Shown: one piece after another, positions 7,892-16,220 of the stretch
How positions within the stretch are numbered: position 1 is the stretch's first letter
How the letters are laid out: every line of letters starts with the position of its first letter
Translations under genes and position numbers: made by a program
Assembly: GCA_041395565.1 (NCBI GenBank)
Contig: JAWLAI010000008.1
Location: 124,001 to 188,000 of the forward strand
DNA length: 64,000 bases
Direction: 5' to 3'
From: Pseudomonadota bacterium
GTDB lineage: Bacteria > Pseudomonadota > Gammaproteobacteria > UBA9214
The notes under the pieces: generated by a model
What the model saw: only the letters and a program-made list of their open reading frames with translations
Databases searched by the model: none
Told to the model about the DNA's origin: nothing

Positions 7892-8515
7892 ATGAAGCAG
7901 TTCTCCGAGGCCTGCGAGCAGAACAAGGCGCCCATCCTCGCCGTCCTGCGCGGTGCGTTCGGCAGTACGCGCCGGGTGCTCGAAATCGGCAGCGGAACAG
8001 GCCAGCATGCCGTCCATTTCGCCCGCCACCTGCCACACCTGCAGTGGCAGCCGAGCGACCTGAGCGCCAGCCACCCGAGCATCAACGCCTGGATCGCGGA
8101 CAACCCGCTGGCCAACCTCGCACCGCCCCTGGCGCTCGACGTCACGACCGGGCCGTGGCCACTCCAGGCGTACGATGGCGTATTCAGCGCCAATACCACC
8201 CACATCATGCACTGGCCGGCAGTCTGCGCCATGTTTGCCGGCATCGGCGGTCTGCTGGAGCAGGCCGGCGTGTTCTGCCTGTACGGTCCGTTCAATTACG
8301 GCAACGCCTACACCAGCGCGAGCAATGCGCGCTTCGATGACTGGCTGAAAACACGCGACCCGGCCAGCGGCATCAGGAATTTCGAGGATCTCGATGCCCT
8401 GGCGCGGCGCCACGGCATGCATTTAGCGGATGATCACGAGATGCCGGTCAACAACCGCCTGCTGGTCTGGCGCAAGACCGGCAGGATGCAGGAGACAGCC
8501 GCACGGCAGCTATAA
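7892..8515 (+). CDS. DUF938-family SAM-dependent methyltransferase
   Basis: A 207-residue class I methyltransferase-fold protein of the DUF938 family; its substrate is unknown. The SAM-binding glycine loop is VLEIGSGTGQHAVHFA (residues about 30-45), followed by an acidic turn, SANTTHIMHWP and the family block YGPFNYGNAYTSASNARFD (about residues 130-148). The start at 7892 gives the usual family N-terminus MKQFSEACEQNK; the frame opens earlier at 7835 with an arginine-rich leader that looks non-coding. It converges on the small membrane protein gene, with a terminator hairpin between them. Confidence 0.88.
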   Translation: MKQFSEACEQNKAPILAVLRGAFGSTRRVLEIGSGTGQHAVHFARHLPHLQWQPSDLSASHPSINAWIADNPLANLAPPLALDVTTGPWPLQAYDGVFSANTTHIMHWPAVCAMFAGIGGLLEQAGVFCLYGPFNYGNAYTSASNARFDDWLKTRDPASGIRNFEDLDALARRHGMHLADDHEMPVNNRLLVWRKTGRMQETAARQL

Positions 8516-8545
8516 AAAACCGGCCCTGGTTCGCACCAGGGCCGG
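8514..8545 (-). terminator. Rho-independent terminator
   Basis: CCGGCCCTGGT (8520-8530) and ACCAGGGCCGG (8535-8545) form a perfect 11-base stem with the loop TCGC. On the minus strand it is followed by six T (8519-8514), so it ends the small membrane protein transcript. It sits between two convergent genes and may also slow plus-strand transcripts. Confidence 0.88.
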
Positions 8546-8594
8546 CAGCGGGAAACTTCACAAATGACGGTGTCGGGGCCGCCAGATAGTGAGG

Positions 8595-8750
8595 TCAATT
8601 ATCGAATTGTGAAGTCACCCAGGGGATCGTTACCAGTGCCAGGGCGATGGCCACCACGTACTCCTTGGTCAGATGCAACCCTTCGATGAGGGACAGCCCG
8701 GGATCGCCCAGTAGATAGATCACGACAGCAACGCCTAATATCCTGTTCAT
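8595..8750 (-). CDS. Small 51-residue predicted membrane protein
   Basis: A short gene read directly from the minus strand. The protein opens MNRILGVAVVIYLLGDPGLS and ends VTSQFDN. It has one hydrophobic stretch at residues 4-14 and a longer one at about 31-44 (YVVAIALALVTIPW), so it is likely a small inner-membrane protein with one or two spans. An AGGAG Shine-Dalgarno sits 8 bases before the ATG, and a strong terminator lies 50 bases after the stop; both argue for a real gene. It lies downstream of iscR in the same direction, 170 bases away. I recognise no family and assign no function. Confidence 0.7.
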   Translation of the reverse strand: MNRILGVAVVIYLLGDPGLSLIEGLHLTKEYVVAIALALVTIPWVTSQFDN

Positions 8751-8920
8751 GCCTTCGCTCCTGCAACATCCCAACCACTGTTGCTAGCTTATCGGCAGCG
8801 CCGGCCAAATATCCGTGACGCGCACCTGTTACGGGTGTGAGCGGTATCGCAATTCAGGCAGAAAACACGGCATGGCGGGTTACAGCGCGGACAGCGGGCG
8901 ATTGCCACCCGCGCGCTGCA

Positions 8921-9421
8921 TCATTCCTGCGGCAGATGGCCGCGGTTGCGGGCCGTGGCCGGCGGCAAGACTTCGTCGAGCTGCGTGCGTGAATCCTGTC
9001 GCGCCGCAACACGCCTGATCCCCTCCTCGTCCAGGAGATCCTGCAGCGTGATCTCGCCGAGAAAGGCGTGGATGCGCCGGCCGAGGTCCGTCCAGAGATC
9101 GTGCGTCAGGCACTGCTCCCCGTCCTGGCAGTTACCAGCACCGCTGCAGCGGGTGGTATCAATCGGCTCGTCGACTGCGGCGATCACTTCGGCCACCGCG
9201 ATACGCCGTGGCGGGTGGTTGAGCGAATAGCCACCACCGGGGCCGCGCGTACTTTTGACGAGGTCGTTCTTGCGCAGGCGCGTGAACAGCTGTTCCAGAT
9301 AGGACAACGAGATATCCTGGCGCTGCGAGATATGCGACAGGCTGACCGGACCCGCCTGCTCGTGGAATGCAAGATCGAGGATAGCGGTAACTGCGTAGCG
9401 TCCCTTACTGGTCAATTTCAT
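8921..9421 (-). CDS. iscR: Rrf2-family regulator IscR
   Basis: A 166-residue Fe-S cluster-sensing transcription regulator with an N-terminal winged helix (MKLTSKGRYAVTAILDLA). The cluster ligands are Cys92, Cys98, Cys104 and His107, at exactly the E. coli IscR positions. It should bind a [2Fe-2S] cluster and control Fe-S biogenesis. It follows cysE in the same direction, as in many gammaproteobacteria, but iscS/iscU do not follow; the small membrane protein gene comes next. No IscR site is evident directly upstream. The C-terminus after residue 135 is a longer, Arg/Gln-rich tail. Confidence 0.95.
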   Translation of the reverse strand: MKLTSKGRYAVTAILDLAFHEQAGPVSLSHISQRQDISLSYLEQLFTRLRKNDLVKSTRGPGGGYSLNHPPRRIAVAEVIAAVDEPIDTTRCSGAGNCQDGEQCLTHDLWTDLGRRIHAFLGEITLQDLLDEEGIRRVAARQDSRTQLDEVLPPATARNRGHLPQE

Positions 9422-9476
9422 GCCGTTGTTCCCGCGCCGCCATCAGCGTCGAAAGTGTCACAAGCCCGCCGCCGCG

Positions 9477-10288
9477 TCAAGATTCGGAAGAAGACTTGCC
9501 ATGCGGTTCGTGCAGGTCGAATGCCGTATCGATTTCCTCCTCGTCCACATGCTTGAGCGCGCACGGGCCGAGGTCCGGCAGTTTGATATCGCCGATCTCC
9601 GCGCCGAGTTCCTTGAGTCCCCGGCACATCTCTTCCAGACGCTGGTCCATGGCATGAATGTGATCGAGGATACCGTTGACCGCGGTCGCGACCGGATCCG
9701 GCATATCACTCGTGGTGCCGTAGGCATCGAAACCCATCTTCCTGGCAATGGCCTGGCGCTTTTCGTCCGGCTCGGGGTGCGGCCTCACCAGCCGCCCCGG
9801 CACACCGACCACCGTCATGCCCGCCGTCACGCCTTTCAATACCACGGCGTTCGAACCGATGCGAACGCCGTCCTCGATGGTGATCGGCCCGAGCACCTTG
9901 GCGCCGGCACCGATGACGACATTGTTGCGCAGGGTCGGATGGCGCTTGCCCTTGTCCCAGCTGGTGCCGCCCAGCGTGACACCGTGATAGAGCGTGCAGT
10001 CGTCGCCGATTTCGGTGGTTTCCCGATGACCACACCCATGCCGTGGTCAATGAAGAAGCGTCGGCCGATCACCGCCCCCGGGTGGATCTCGATCCCCGTG
10101 TACCAGCGCGCGATGTTGGAAAACACCCGCGCCAGCCATTTCAGGCCGTGCGTCCAGAGCCAGTGACTCCAGCGGTGCATCAGCACCGCATGAATACCCG
10201 GATATGTAGTCAGGATTTCGAAGGTATTGCGTGCCGCCGGGTCACGGTCGAATACGCAACGGATATCTTCTCGGATTCTGTCAAACAT
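9477..10288 (-). pseudogene. cysE: Serine O-acetyltransferase, frameshifted in this sequence
   Basis: CysE makes O-acetylserine from serine and acetyl-CoA for cysteine synthesis. The N-terminal part (MFDRIREDIRCVFDRDPAA to DHGMGVVIG) reads from 10288. The C-terminal part, including GPITIEDGVRIGSNAVVLKGV, reads in another frame to 9477. The break is at about 10021-10024, where GGG replaces an expected GGGG. Adding one G restores a continuous protein of about 270 residues with the left-handed hexapeptide helix and the YHGVTLGGTSWDKGKRHP active-site block. Everything else is intact, so a consensus error in a G-run is likelier than true decay. Gene order trmJ-cysE-iscR is conserved. Confidence 0.9.
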
Positions 10289-10363
10289 ACGCTTCTGTCA
10301 GTTCGGGATACCTGCATCCCACAGTGTATGACAGACCCACTCGCGGGGACAGCGATACCGCCG

Positions 10364-11083
10364 CTAGCGGCCCCGTCTGACGGCCTGCTGCGCGGCTGCC
10401 AGGATACCGCGCAGGATGTTGATCTCGTTCTCGTCCGGCCTGACGCGGCTGTACAGCCGCCGCAGCCGGCGCATGAGCTGGCGCGGGTTGTCGGGATCGA
10501 GAAAGGCCAGCTCGAGCAGCGTCTCCTCCAAGTGCGTGTAAAACCGCTCCATCTCCCCGGCACTGACGGGCAGCTGTTCCGGCGCGTCGGCCGCTGCCGG
10601 GCCCTGCGCCACCAGTATTTCATAGGCGATGATCTGCACGGCCGCCGCCAGATTCAGTGAGGCAAAGTCCGGGTTGGTCGGTATCCGCACCAGGTACTGG
10701 CAACGATCGATCTCGGCGTTGCTCAACCCCGACTGCTCGCAGCCGAACACCACGGCCACCTCACTGTGCGCGCTCTCCGCACAGGCACGCCGGGCACATT
10801 CAGCGGGACTCAGCACCGGACAGGGCAGACTGCGCGTCCTGGCGCTGGCACCGAGTACCAGAACACACTCCTGCGTTGCTTCCGCCAGGCTGGCGCAAAC
10901 CTGCGCGGCGGCAAGCACGTCATCCGCGCCGGATGCCCGCGCCGTGGCCTCTGCGTGGGGGAAGAGCTTCGGCTGCACGAGGTAGAGCCGGGTCAGGCCC
11001 ATGGTTTTCATGGCCCGCGCCACCGCCCCGATATTCCCGGGATGGCTGGTATGACTCAATACCACGCGGATGCGATCTAGCAT
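10364..11083 (-). CDS. trmJ: tRNA (cytidine/uridine-2'-O-)-methyltransferase TrmJ
   Basis: A SPOUT-class enzyme that methylates the 2'-O of residue 32 in tRNA anticodon loops. It has 239 residues, near the E. coli length. The N-terminus RIRVVLSHTSHPGNIGAVARAMKTMGL and the knot residues VVFGCEQSGLSNAEI and PDFASLNLAAAVQI are characteristic. It lies just upstream of cysE in the conserved trmJ-cysE-iscR order and is separated by 12 bases from the lipoprotein gene that ends at 11096. Confidence 0.94.
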   Translation of the reverse strand: MLDRIRVVLSHTSHPGNIGAVARAMKTMGLTRLYLVQPKLFPHAEATARASGADDVLAAAQVCASLAEATQECVLVLGASARTRSLPCPVLSPAECARRACAESAHSEVAVVFGCEQSGLSNAEIDRCQYLVRIPTNPDFASLNLAAAVQIIAYEILVAQGPAAADAPEQLPVSAGEMERFYTHLEETLLELAFLDPDNPRQLMRRLRRLYSRVRPDENEINILRGILAAAQQAVRRGR

Positions 11084-11095
11084 GGGTCGCCGGCA

Positions 11096-11707
11096 TCAGG
11101 TGGACTGTCCGAGACAGAATGCGACCAAATCCTCGAGCAGGCGGGTGACCGCGCGGTTGGCCGCCTGGACCCCGCCATAGGCATCCTCGGAAGCCGACGG
11201 CTCACGGATGTCGAACAATTGTGTCGCGACCACGCGGTGCGCATCGAGATCGACCAGCTGGGCGCGCAGGGTCACGTGCATTTCGGCAGGATGGCGGGTG
11301 AAATCCTGATAAAAGGACAGCAGCTCGGAATCGAGGCGCAGCTGGGCCGTTACCTGCCCGGGGCTGGCATACAGCGCCTGATAGCGTCCACTGGCGTTGA
11401 ACGCCTCCGCCAGCAGCGGGGCCAGCATGCGCGCCGGGGTATCGGCCCAGCTGCTGCGCGTGTAATAGCGCAGGCCGAACTCCTGCTGCATGTAGGCTAT
11501 CCGCGTCGTGTCGTAGGCGCCATGCGCCCGCGGCCGCGCGATCAGCAGCACCGGCACGCCGGCAGCGGGAGTGCGTATCGCAGCCGGTGTATATTCGAGC
11601 AGATACTTGTCCAGCGCCGCTGGTTTCGGCTCAGGCAGTATGGAGCACGCCGCCAGCAGCAGCACCATGACAAGACTGCAGAGCAATTTTCCCCTAGACG
11701 ACACCAT
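11096..11707 (-). CDS. ABC transport auxiliary lipoprotein (PqiC/DUF330-like)
   Basis: A 203-residue lipoprotein. The signal peptide ends in the lipobox LAAC with Cys21, and the mature part has the DUF330-type beta-rich domain (KYLLEYTPAAIR, RIAYMQQEFGLRYYTRSSWADTPARML). Such proteins sit at the outer membrane and work with MCE proteins in lipid transport. It is the last gene of the operon, 2 bases after the MCE gene, and probably acts as the outer-membrane partner of that system. Confidence 0.88.
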   Translation of the reverse strand: MVSSRGKLLCSLVMVLLLAACSILPEPKPAALDKYLLEYTPAAIRTPAAGVPVLLIARPRAHGAYDTTRIAYMQQEFGLRYYTRSSWADTPARMLAPLLAEAFNASGRYQALYASPGQVTAQLRLDSELLSFYQDFTRHPAEMHVTLRAQLVDLDAHRVVATQLFDIREPSASEDAYGGVQAANRAVTRLLEDLVAFCLGQST

Positions 11708-11709
11708 AA

Positions 11710-12627
11710 CTATTCTCCCGGCCCCGGCGCCTCCAGCTCCCGACCATACAGCAGGGCACGGGGGTCGTTCTCGAGTTGTTCGCTGACACCCTTCAGGGTA
11801 TCAGTCAGGGTACGCAGCTCGCCGACCAGCGAACCCACTTCCGGCAGTGTCTGCCGGCTGAACTGCTGCACGCCGCTGCCCGCGACATAGCGATCGAGGT
11901 GCTCGCTCACAGCCGCTATCCTGTCCGCCATACCCGCTACCGCGCGCGCCGTTTGTTCCAGCTGCGCGAGCAGGGGATCCAGCCGGGCGGCGGCCGCCGC
12001 GCTGCTGTGCAGGGTGCGGGCGCCGTCCTCTACCATGCGGCCGAGTTCGGCCTTGCGCGCGACGAGCGTGCCGGTCACGGCTTCTATATTGGCGATGACC
12101 TGCCGGAGATTCTGCCGGCCTTCGGCGTCGAGCAGCCGCGCCAGGTTGCTGATGAGTATATTCAGGTTGCCCATCAGTTCGGTACCGCTCATGTCCAGGC
12201 GCTCGAAAAAGGACGGCGCCGAGCGTATGACCGGATATTCCTCGCCCTCCTTCGCCACCAGCACCGGCGAGTCGAGGCTGCCGCCCTTGAGGTCGACGAA
12301 AGCGATGCCGGTCAGCCCCTGCACCGCCAGCTCCGCCTGCGTATCCTCGCGAATCGGCGCGGTCGACACCACGTCCAGTGTCAGCTGTACCTGGTCGGGC
12401 ACCTCGGGATTCAGCCCGATACCGGTCACCTTGCCGACGTCCACGCCGCGATACTTGACCGGGGCGTCGAGGTAAAGGCCGGATACCGATTCGTCCAGAT
12501 AGACCCGGTAGGTGGTGTAATGCGTGGTGTAATCGCCCAGCGCCAGCCATAGGGTCACACCCATCCAGACCAGACCCAGCAGGATCACGAACAGGCCTAC
12601 CAGCGCATTGTTCAGCCGTTTTCCCAT
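11710..12627 (-). CDS. MCE/MlaD-family lipid-transport substrate-binding protein
   Basis: A 305-residue protein with one N-terminal membrane anchor (residues about 7-30) and an MCE domain (about 38-120: YRGVDVGKVTGIGL and VQGLTGIAFVDL). A long helical C-terminal part follows. It should shuttle phospholipids across the periplasm in complex with the ATPase and permease encoded just upstream. Its start overlaps the ATPase stop by 16 bases. The tail is longer than E. coli MlaD (183 residues), as in the family found with STAS-fused permeases. Confidence 0.93.
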   Translation of the reverse strand: MGKRLNNALVGLFVILLGLVWMGVTLWLALGDYTTHYTTYRVYLDESVSGLYLDAPVKYRGVDVGKVTGIGLNPEVPDQVQLTLDVVSTAPIREDTQAELAVQGLTGIAFVDLKGGSLDSPVLVAKEGEEYPVIRSAPSFFERLDMSGTELMGNLNILISNLARLLDAEGRQNLRQVIANIEAVTGTLVARKAELGRMVEDGARTLHSSAAAAARLDPLLAQLEQTARAVAGMADRIAAVSEHLDRYVAGSGVQQFSRQTLPEVGSLVGELRTLTDTLKGVSEQLENDPRALLYGRELEAPGPGE

Positions 12628-13433
12628 TTCCGCTCCCTTGCGCTGCGGGCCCGCGGCCCCTCGAAATACTGCCTGATGTGCGGCTGCGTCGATCTGGACA
12701 GTGCCTCCATGGAATCGACGCCCTGCAGTTTACCATCACCCAGCACGGCGACCCGGTCGGCCACATCCCACAGCGAATCGAGATCGTGCGTCACCATCAG
12801 CACGGTCAGGCCGAGCATGTCCTTGAGCTTGAGCACGAGCTGGTCGAACTGGCCGGCACTGGTCGGGTCCAGACCCGAGGTCGGTTCGTCCAGGAACAGG
12901 ATCTCCGGATCCAGCGCCATCGCCCTGGCCAGCGCGGCGCGCTTGATCATGCCGCCGCTGAGCTCGTTCGGGTAGAGCATGGCTGCTTCCGGTTTCAGTC
13001 CGGCCTGGGCCAGCTTGACCCGCGCGAGGGCATCGATCATGCGCCCGTCCAGACGGGTATGCTCACGCAGGGGGAAACCGACGTTCTGCAGCACCGTCAG
13101 ACCGCTGAACAAGGCCCCCTGCTGAAACAACACACCGAGGCGCCGCCGCAGCGCGTTGGCCGCGGCCTCGCGGATACCGATCAGCTCGGTATCGAAGAGG
13201 CGCACGGACCCGCCATCCGGCACCTGCAGCATGATCATCTCGCGCATCAGCGTGCTCTTGCCGCTGCCGCTGCCGCCGACCAGCGCCAGTACCTCGCCAC
13301 GATACACATCGAGGTCGATGCCGTCATGAATGACCCGGTTGCCGAACACCGTGCGCACCCCGCGCAGACTGATGATGACCTCGCGCGCTGACGCTGCCGG
13401 CTGGTCCCCGACCGTGGCTGTCCCGGACGTCAT
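12612..13433 (-). CDS. ABC transporter ATP-binding protein, MlaF-like
   Basis: A 273-residue ATPase of the lipid-transport system. Walker A is GGSGSGKST (residues about 54-62), the signature is LSGGMIKRAALARA, Walker B is ILFLDEPTSGLDP, and the switch His is in VMVTHDLDSL. The frame runs well upstream of 13433, but that part is antiparallel noise inside the permease gene; the ATG at 13433 follows the permease stop by 5 bases. It powers the STAS-MlaE permease with the MCE protein. Confidence 0.93.
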   Translation of the reverse strand: MTSGTATVGDQPAASAREVIISLRGVRTVFGNRVIHDGIDLDVYRGEVLALVGGSGSGKSTLMREMIMLQVPDGGSVRLFDTELIGIREAAANALRRRLGVLFQQGALFSGLTVLQNVGFPLREHTRLDGRMIDALARVKLAQAGLKPEAAMLYPNELSGGMIKRAALARAMALDPEILFLDEPTSGLDPTSAGQFDQLVLKLKDMLGLTVLMVTHDLDSLWDVADRVAVLGDGKLQGVDSMEALSRSTQPHIRQYFEGPRARSARERKWENG

Positions 13434-13438
13434 CCCGC

Positions 13439-14554
13439 TCACACGCCCATCAGGCTGAAGAGGATGGAGAACATGGCATCGACGATGATCACCAGGAAGA
13501 TCGATTGTACGACGCTGACCGTGGTATGACGACCGACGCTCTCGGCGCTGCCCTCGACCCGGAAGCCCTGGTAACAGCCGACGATGGCGATGATGGCCGC
13601 GAATACCGGCGCCTTGCCGACGCCGATCATGAATGTCGAATAACTTATGGCTTCCTCGAGCCGGTCGATGAAGGCGTGGTAGCCGATACCCAGCTGGGCG
13701 TTGGCCATGAACATGCCGCCGAACACCGCCAGCACATCCGCAAAGATGGTGAGCAGCGGCATCACCACGAACAGCGAGAGCAGCTTGGGCAGGACCAGCA
13801 GGTCGACCGGCGGGATACCGATGGTTTGCAGCGCCGCGATCTCCTCGCGCACCTGCATGGTGCCGATCTTCGCCGCGTAGGCGGAGCCCGTCCGGCCGCA
13901 TACCAGGATGGCGGTCAGCAGCGGCGCCAGTTCGCGCAGCATGGAGTAACCGACCAGATCGGCGATGTAGATGTTGGCGCCGTAGAGCTTGAGCTGCACC
14001 GCGCCCTGATAGGCGATCACCACGCCCATCAGGAAAGACAGCAGGCCAACGATAGGCAGCGCATTGACACCGGTCAGCCACATGTCGTCGAAGAGTTCCT
14101 GCCAGCGCACCCGTCCCGGATGGCGCAGCGCCCCGAGCAGGGCGAGGATGGACGATCCGATGAAGGCGAGGAAACCGACCAGGTCGTCGCCGATGCGGGC
14201 GATGTGATCTGCGAGCGGTGTGGCCGGGCGCGGTGCCAGCGTGCGCTCCGCATCCGTCGCCTCGGCGGCGATGAATTCGACGAGCCGCTCCCAGGCCGGC
14301 CGGAAGGACCGCAGGCGCATCTCGCCGCCGGCCGCCTCGACGCGCCTGCCCAATTGCAGCAACAGCCAGGCGCCGGCGGAGTCGAGCGCGGTGACCGCGG
14401 CACCGTCGATGATCACCTCGCGGTCTGGTGGCAGCGCGATCGCCTCCATCCCGGCGCGCAGCGTGGCAATATTGCCGATGGTCCAGCGGCCGCTGCAGAC
14501 CAGTGCGTCCGCGGCGGTGCTGACGGTTGCTGGACCGGCATCCGGATCAGTCAT
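13439..14554 (-). CDS. STAS-MlaE fusion ABC permease
   Basis: A 371-residue inner-membrane permease for lipid transport. The N-terminus (residues about 15-105, VIIDGAAVTALDSAGAWLLLQLG) is a STAS domain, which in E. coli is the separate protein MlaB. The C-terminal part (150-371) is an MlaE domain with GVVIAYQGAVQL and REEIAALQTIGIPPVDLLVLPK. It is the first gene of the four-gene Mla-like operon: permease, ATPase, MCE protein, lipoprotein. A 50-base gap separates it from epmA. Confidence 0.95.
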   Translation of the reverse strand: MTDPDAGPATVSTAADALVCSGRWTIGNIATLRAGMEAIALPPDREVIIDGAAVTALDSAGAWLLLQLGRRVEAAGGEMRLRSFRPAWERLVEFIAAEATDAERTLAPRPATPLADHIARIGDDLVGFLAFIGSSILALLGALRHPGRVRWQELFDDMWLTGVNALPIVGLLSFLMGVVIAYQGAVQLKLYGANIYIADLVGYSMLRELAPLLTAILVCGRTGSAYAAKIGTMQVREEIAALQTIGIPPVDLLVLPKLLSLFVVMPLLTIFADVLAVFGGMFMANAQLGIGYHAFIDRLEEAISYSTFMIGVGKAPVFAAIIAIVGCYQGFRVEGSAESVGRHTTVSVVQSIFLVIIVDAMFSILFSLMGV

Positions 14555-14604
14555 GCGGCAAGTCTCGGGGATATGGCGGCCTGATACAAGCCCCGCCCGT
14601 CAGC

Positions 14605-15594
14605 TCACGCGGATTCGAAACCAAAGCTCATGACATCCGCGACATCGGCTGCATTGGTGGCGAGCATCAGCAGGCGGTCGATACCCAGCGCCACACCGGC
14701 GCACTCGGGCAGCCCCGCCGCCAGCGCGGCCTGCAGGTGTTCATCGACTGGCATCGCCGGCAGGCCGTGGTACTCGCGCATCCGGTTTTCCTGATCGAAG
14801 CGCATGCGTTGCTCGTGCACGTCCGCCAGTTCGTGGAAGCCGTTGGCCAGCTCCACGCCGTTGAGATACACCTCGAAGCGCGAAGCAACGGGAGGATTGC
14901 CGGGACGCAGCCGCGCGAGCGCCGCCTGGCTTACCGGATAATCCCGGATGAAGATCAGTTCCGCACCGAGCCGCGGTTCGATGATATGGGTCATGACCAG
15001 TTCCAGCCAGGTATCCAGGTCCGCCCCCTGCATACCGACCGTCTCGATGCCGGCCCGGGACGCAAGCACGGCCTGCAGCGCCTCCGGCGTGGTATTGAAC
15101 GGATCGAGCTGGACATATTCCCGGAATAGATCGCGGTAACGCCAGTGATAGACCCCTCTGATCGGGAAGATCCCTTCGAGCACCTCGATCACGAGACGCT
15201 CGACATCCTGCATCAGATCGAGATGGTTGTACTGGACGCGATACCACTCCAGCATGGTGAATTCGGGGTTGTGCCGCGGCCCGTACTCACCGTCGCGAAA
15301 CACCTTGCAAAGCTGGAAGATCGAGCCGCTGCCGGCCGCCAGCAGCCGCTTCATCGCGTACTCCGGTGAAGTCTGCAGGTACAGGGTGGACCCGCTGCGC
15401 TTGCCAGGACCGAAGTAGCGCGTGGCAAAACTCGCCAGGTGCGGTGACGTGGCGGCTGCCGCGGAGAGCATGGGTGTCTCGACCTCCAGCACCTCCGCGC
15501 GCGCGAAATAGGCGCGCACGCGCGCGAGCACCATGGCCCTGAGTTTCAGGGTCTCCAGCGTCGCGGTCGGTTGCCAGTCCTGTTGCGCTTGCAC
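14605..15594 (-). CDS. epmA: EF-P--(R)-beta-lysine ligase EpmA
   Basis: A 329-residue class II lysyl-tRNA-synthetase-like enzyme that attaches (R)-beta-lysine to EF-P. It lacks an anticodon-binding domain and starts directly in the catalytic core. Motif 2 lies in FRDGEYGPRHNPEFTMLEWY (about residues 99-118) and motif 3 in GVALGIDRLLML near the end. It lies 27 bases after efp in the same direction, with epmB divergent, so the whole EF-P modification set is together. Confidence 0.96.
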   Translation of the reverse strand: MQAQQDWQPTATLETLKLRAMVLARVRAYFARAEVLEVETPMLSAAAATSPHLASFATRYFGPGKRSGSTLYLQTSPEYAMKRLLAAGSGSIFQLCKVFRDGEYGPRHNPEFTMLEWYRVQYNHLDLMQDVERLVIEVLEGIFPIRGVYHWRYRDLFREYVQLDPFNTTPEALQAVLASRAGIETVGMQGADLDTWLELVMTHIIEPRLGAELIFIRDYPVSQAALARLRPGNPPVASRFEVYLNGVELANGFHELADVHEQRMRFDQENRMREYHGLPAMPVDEHLQAALAAGLPECAGVALGIDRLLMLATNAADVADVMSFGFESA

Positions 15595-15621
15595 GGTCCG
15601 GAACGGAGTAGCTGTGCGGTT

Positions 15622-16191
15622 CTAGTCCTTGGCGCGGGCGACATACTCGCCGGTGCGCGTATCAATCTTCAGGGTTTCGCCGATCTCGATGAAGAGCGGC
15701 ACGCGCACCACCGCGCCGGTTTCCAGCGTTGCCGGTTTACCGCCGCCGCCGGACGTGTCGCCGCGAACGCCCGGATCGGTTTCGGTTACGGTCAGGTAGA
15801 CGAAATTGGGTGGCGTCACCGCCAGCGGCACGCCGTTCCAGAGTGTGACCTGGCACATGTCCTGCTCCTTGAGCCAGAGCGTGGCATCGCCGACCGCGGC
15901 GGCATCGGCTGCCTGCTGCTCGAAGGAATTCGGGTCCATGAAGTGCCAGAACTCGCCGTCGTTGTAGAGATACTGCAGGTCGACGTCCATGACATCGGCC
16001 GCCTCGACCGTTTCACCGGACTTGAAGGTCCGCTCGATGACACGGCCGGTCTTGAGGTTGCGGATCCTGACGCGGTTGAAAGCCTGCCCCTTGCCGGGCT
16101 TGACGAACTCGTTTTCAATGATGGCGCACGGGTCGCCGTCGAGCATGATCTTCAGGCCGCCCCTGAATTCATTGGTACTGTAGGTTGCCAT
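15622..16191 (-). CDS. efp: Elongation factor P
   Basis: A 189-residue translation factor that relieves ribosome stalling at polyproline. Three beta-barrel domains are present. The modification site Lys34 is in VKPGKGQAF, as expected for an EpmA/EpmB-type factor. The C-terminus RVPLFIEIGETLKIDTRTGEY is typical. A GAGAG Shine-Dalgarno lies 4 bases before the ATG. The start is only 29 bases from the start of divergent epmB. Confidence 0.98.
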   Translation of the reverse strand: MATYSTNEFRGGLKIMLDGDPCAIIENEFVKPGKGQAFNRVRIRNLKTGRVIERTFKSGETVEAADVMDVDLQYLYNDGEFWHFMDPNSFEQQAADAAAVGDATLWLKEQDMCQVTLWNGVPLAVTPPNFVYLTVTETDPGVRGDTSGGGGKPATLETGAVVRVPLFIEIGETLKIDTRTGEYVARAKD

Positions 16192-16220
16192 GTATACTCT
16201 CGGACAGAGATGAGTGGAAA

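Noticed and set aside
12612..14081. ATPase gene starting at 14081
   Set aside because: The region before 13433 is antiparallel to the permease and arginine-rich; the ATPase has its own ATG just past the permease stop.
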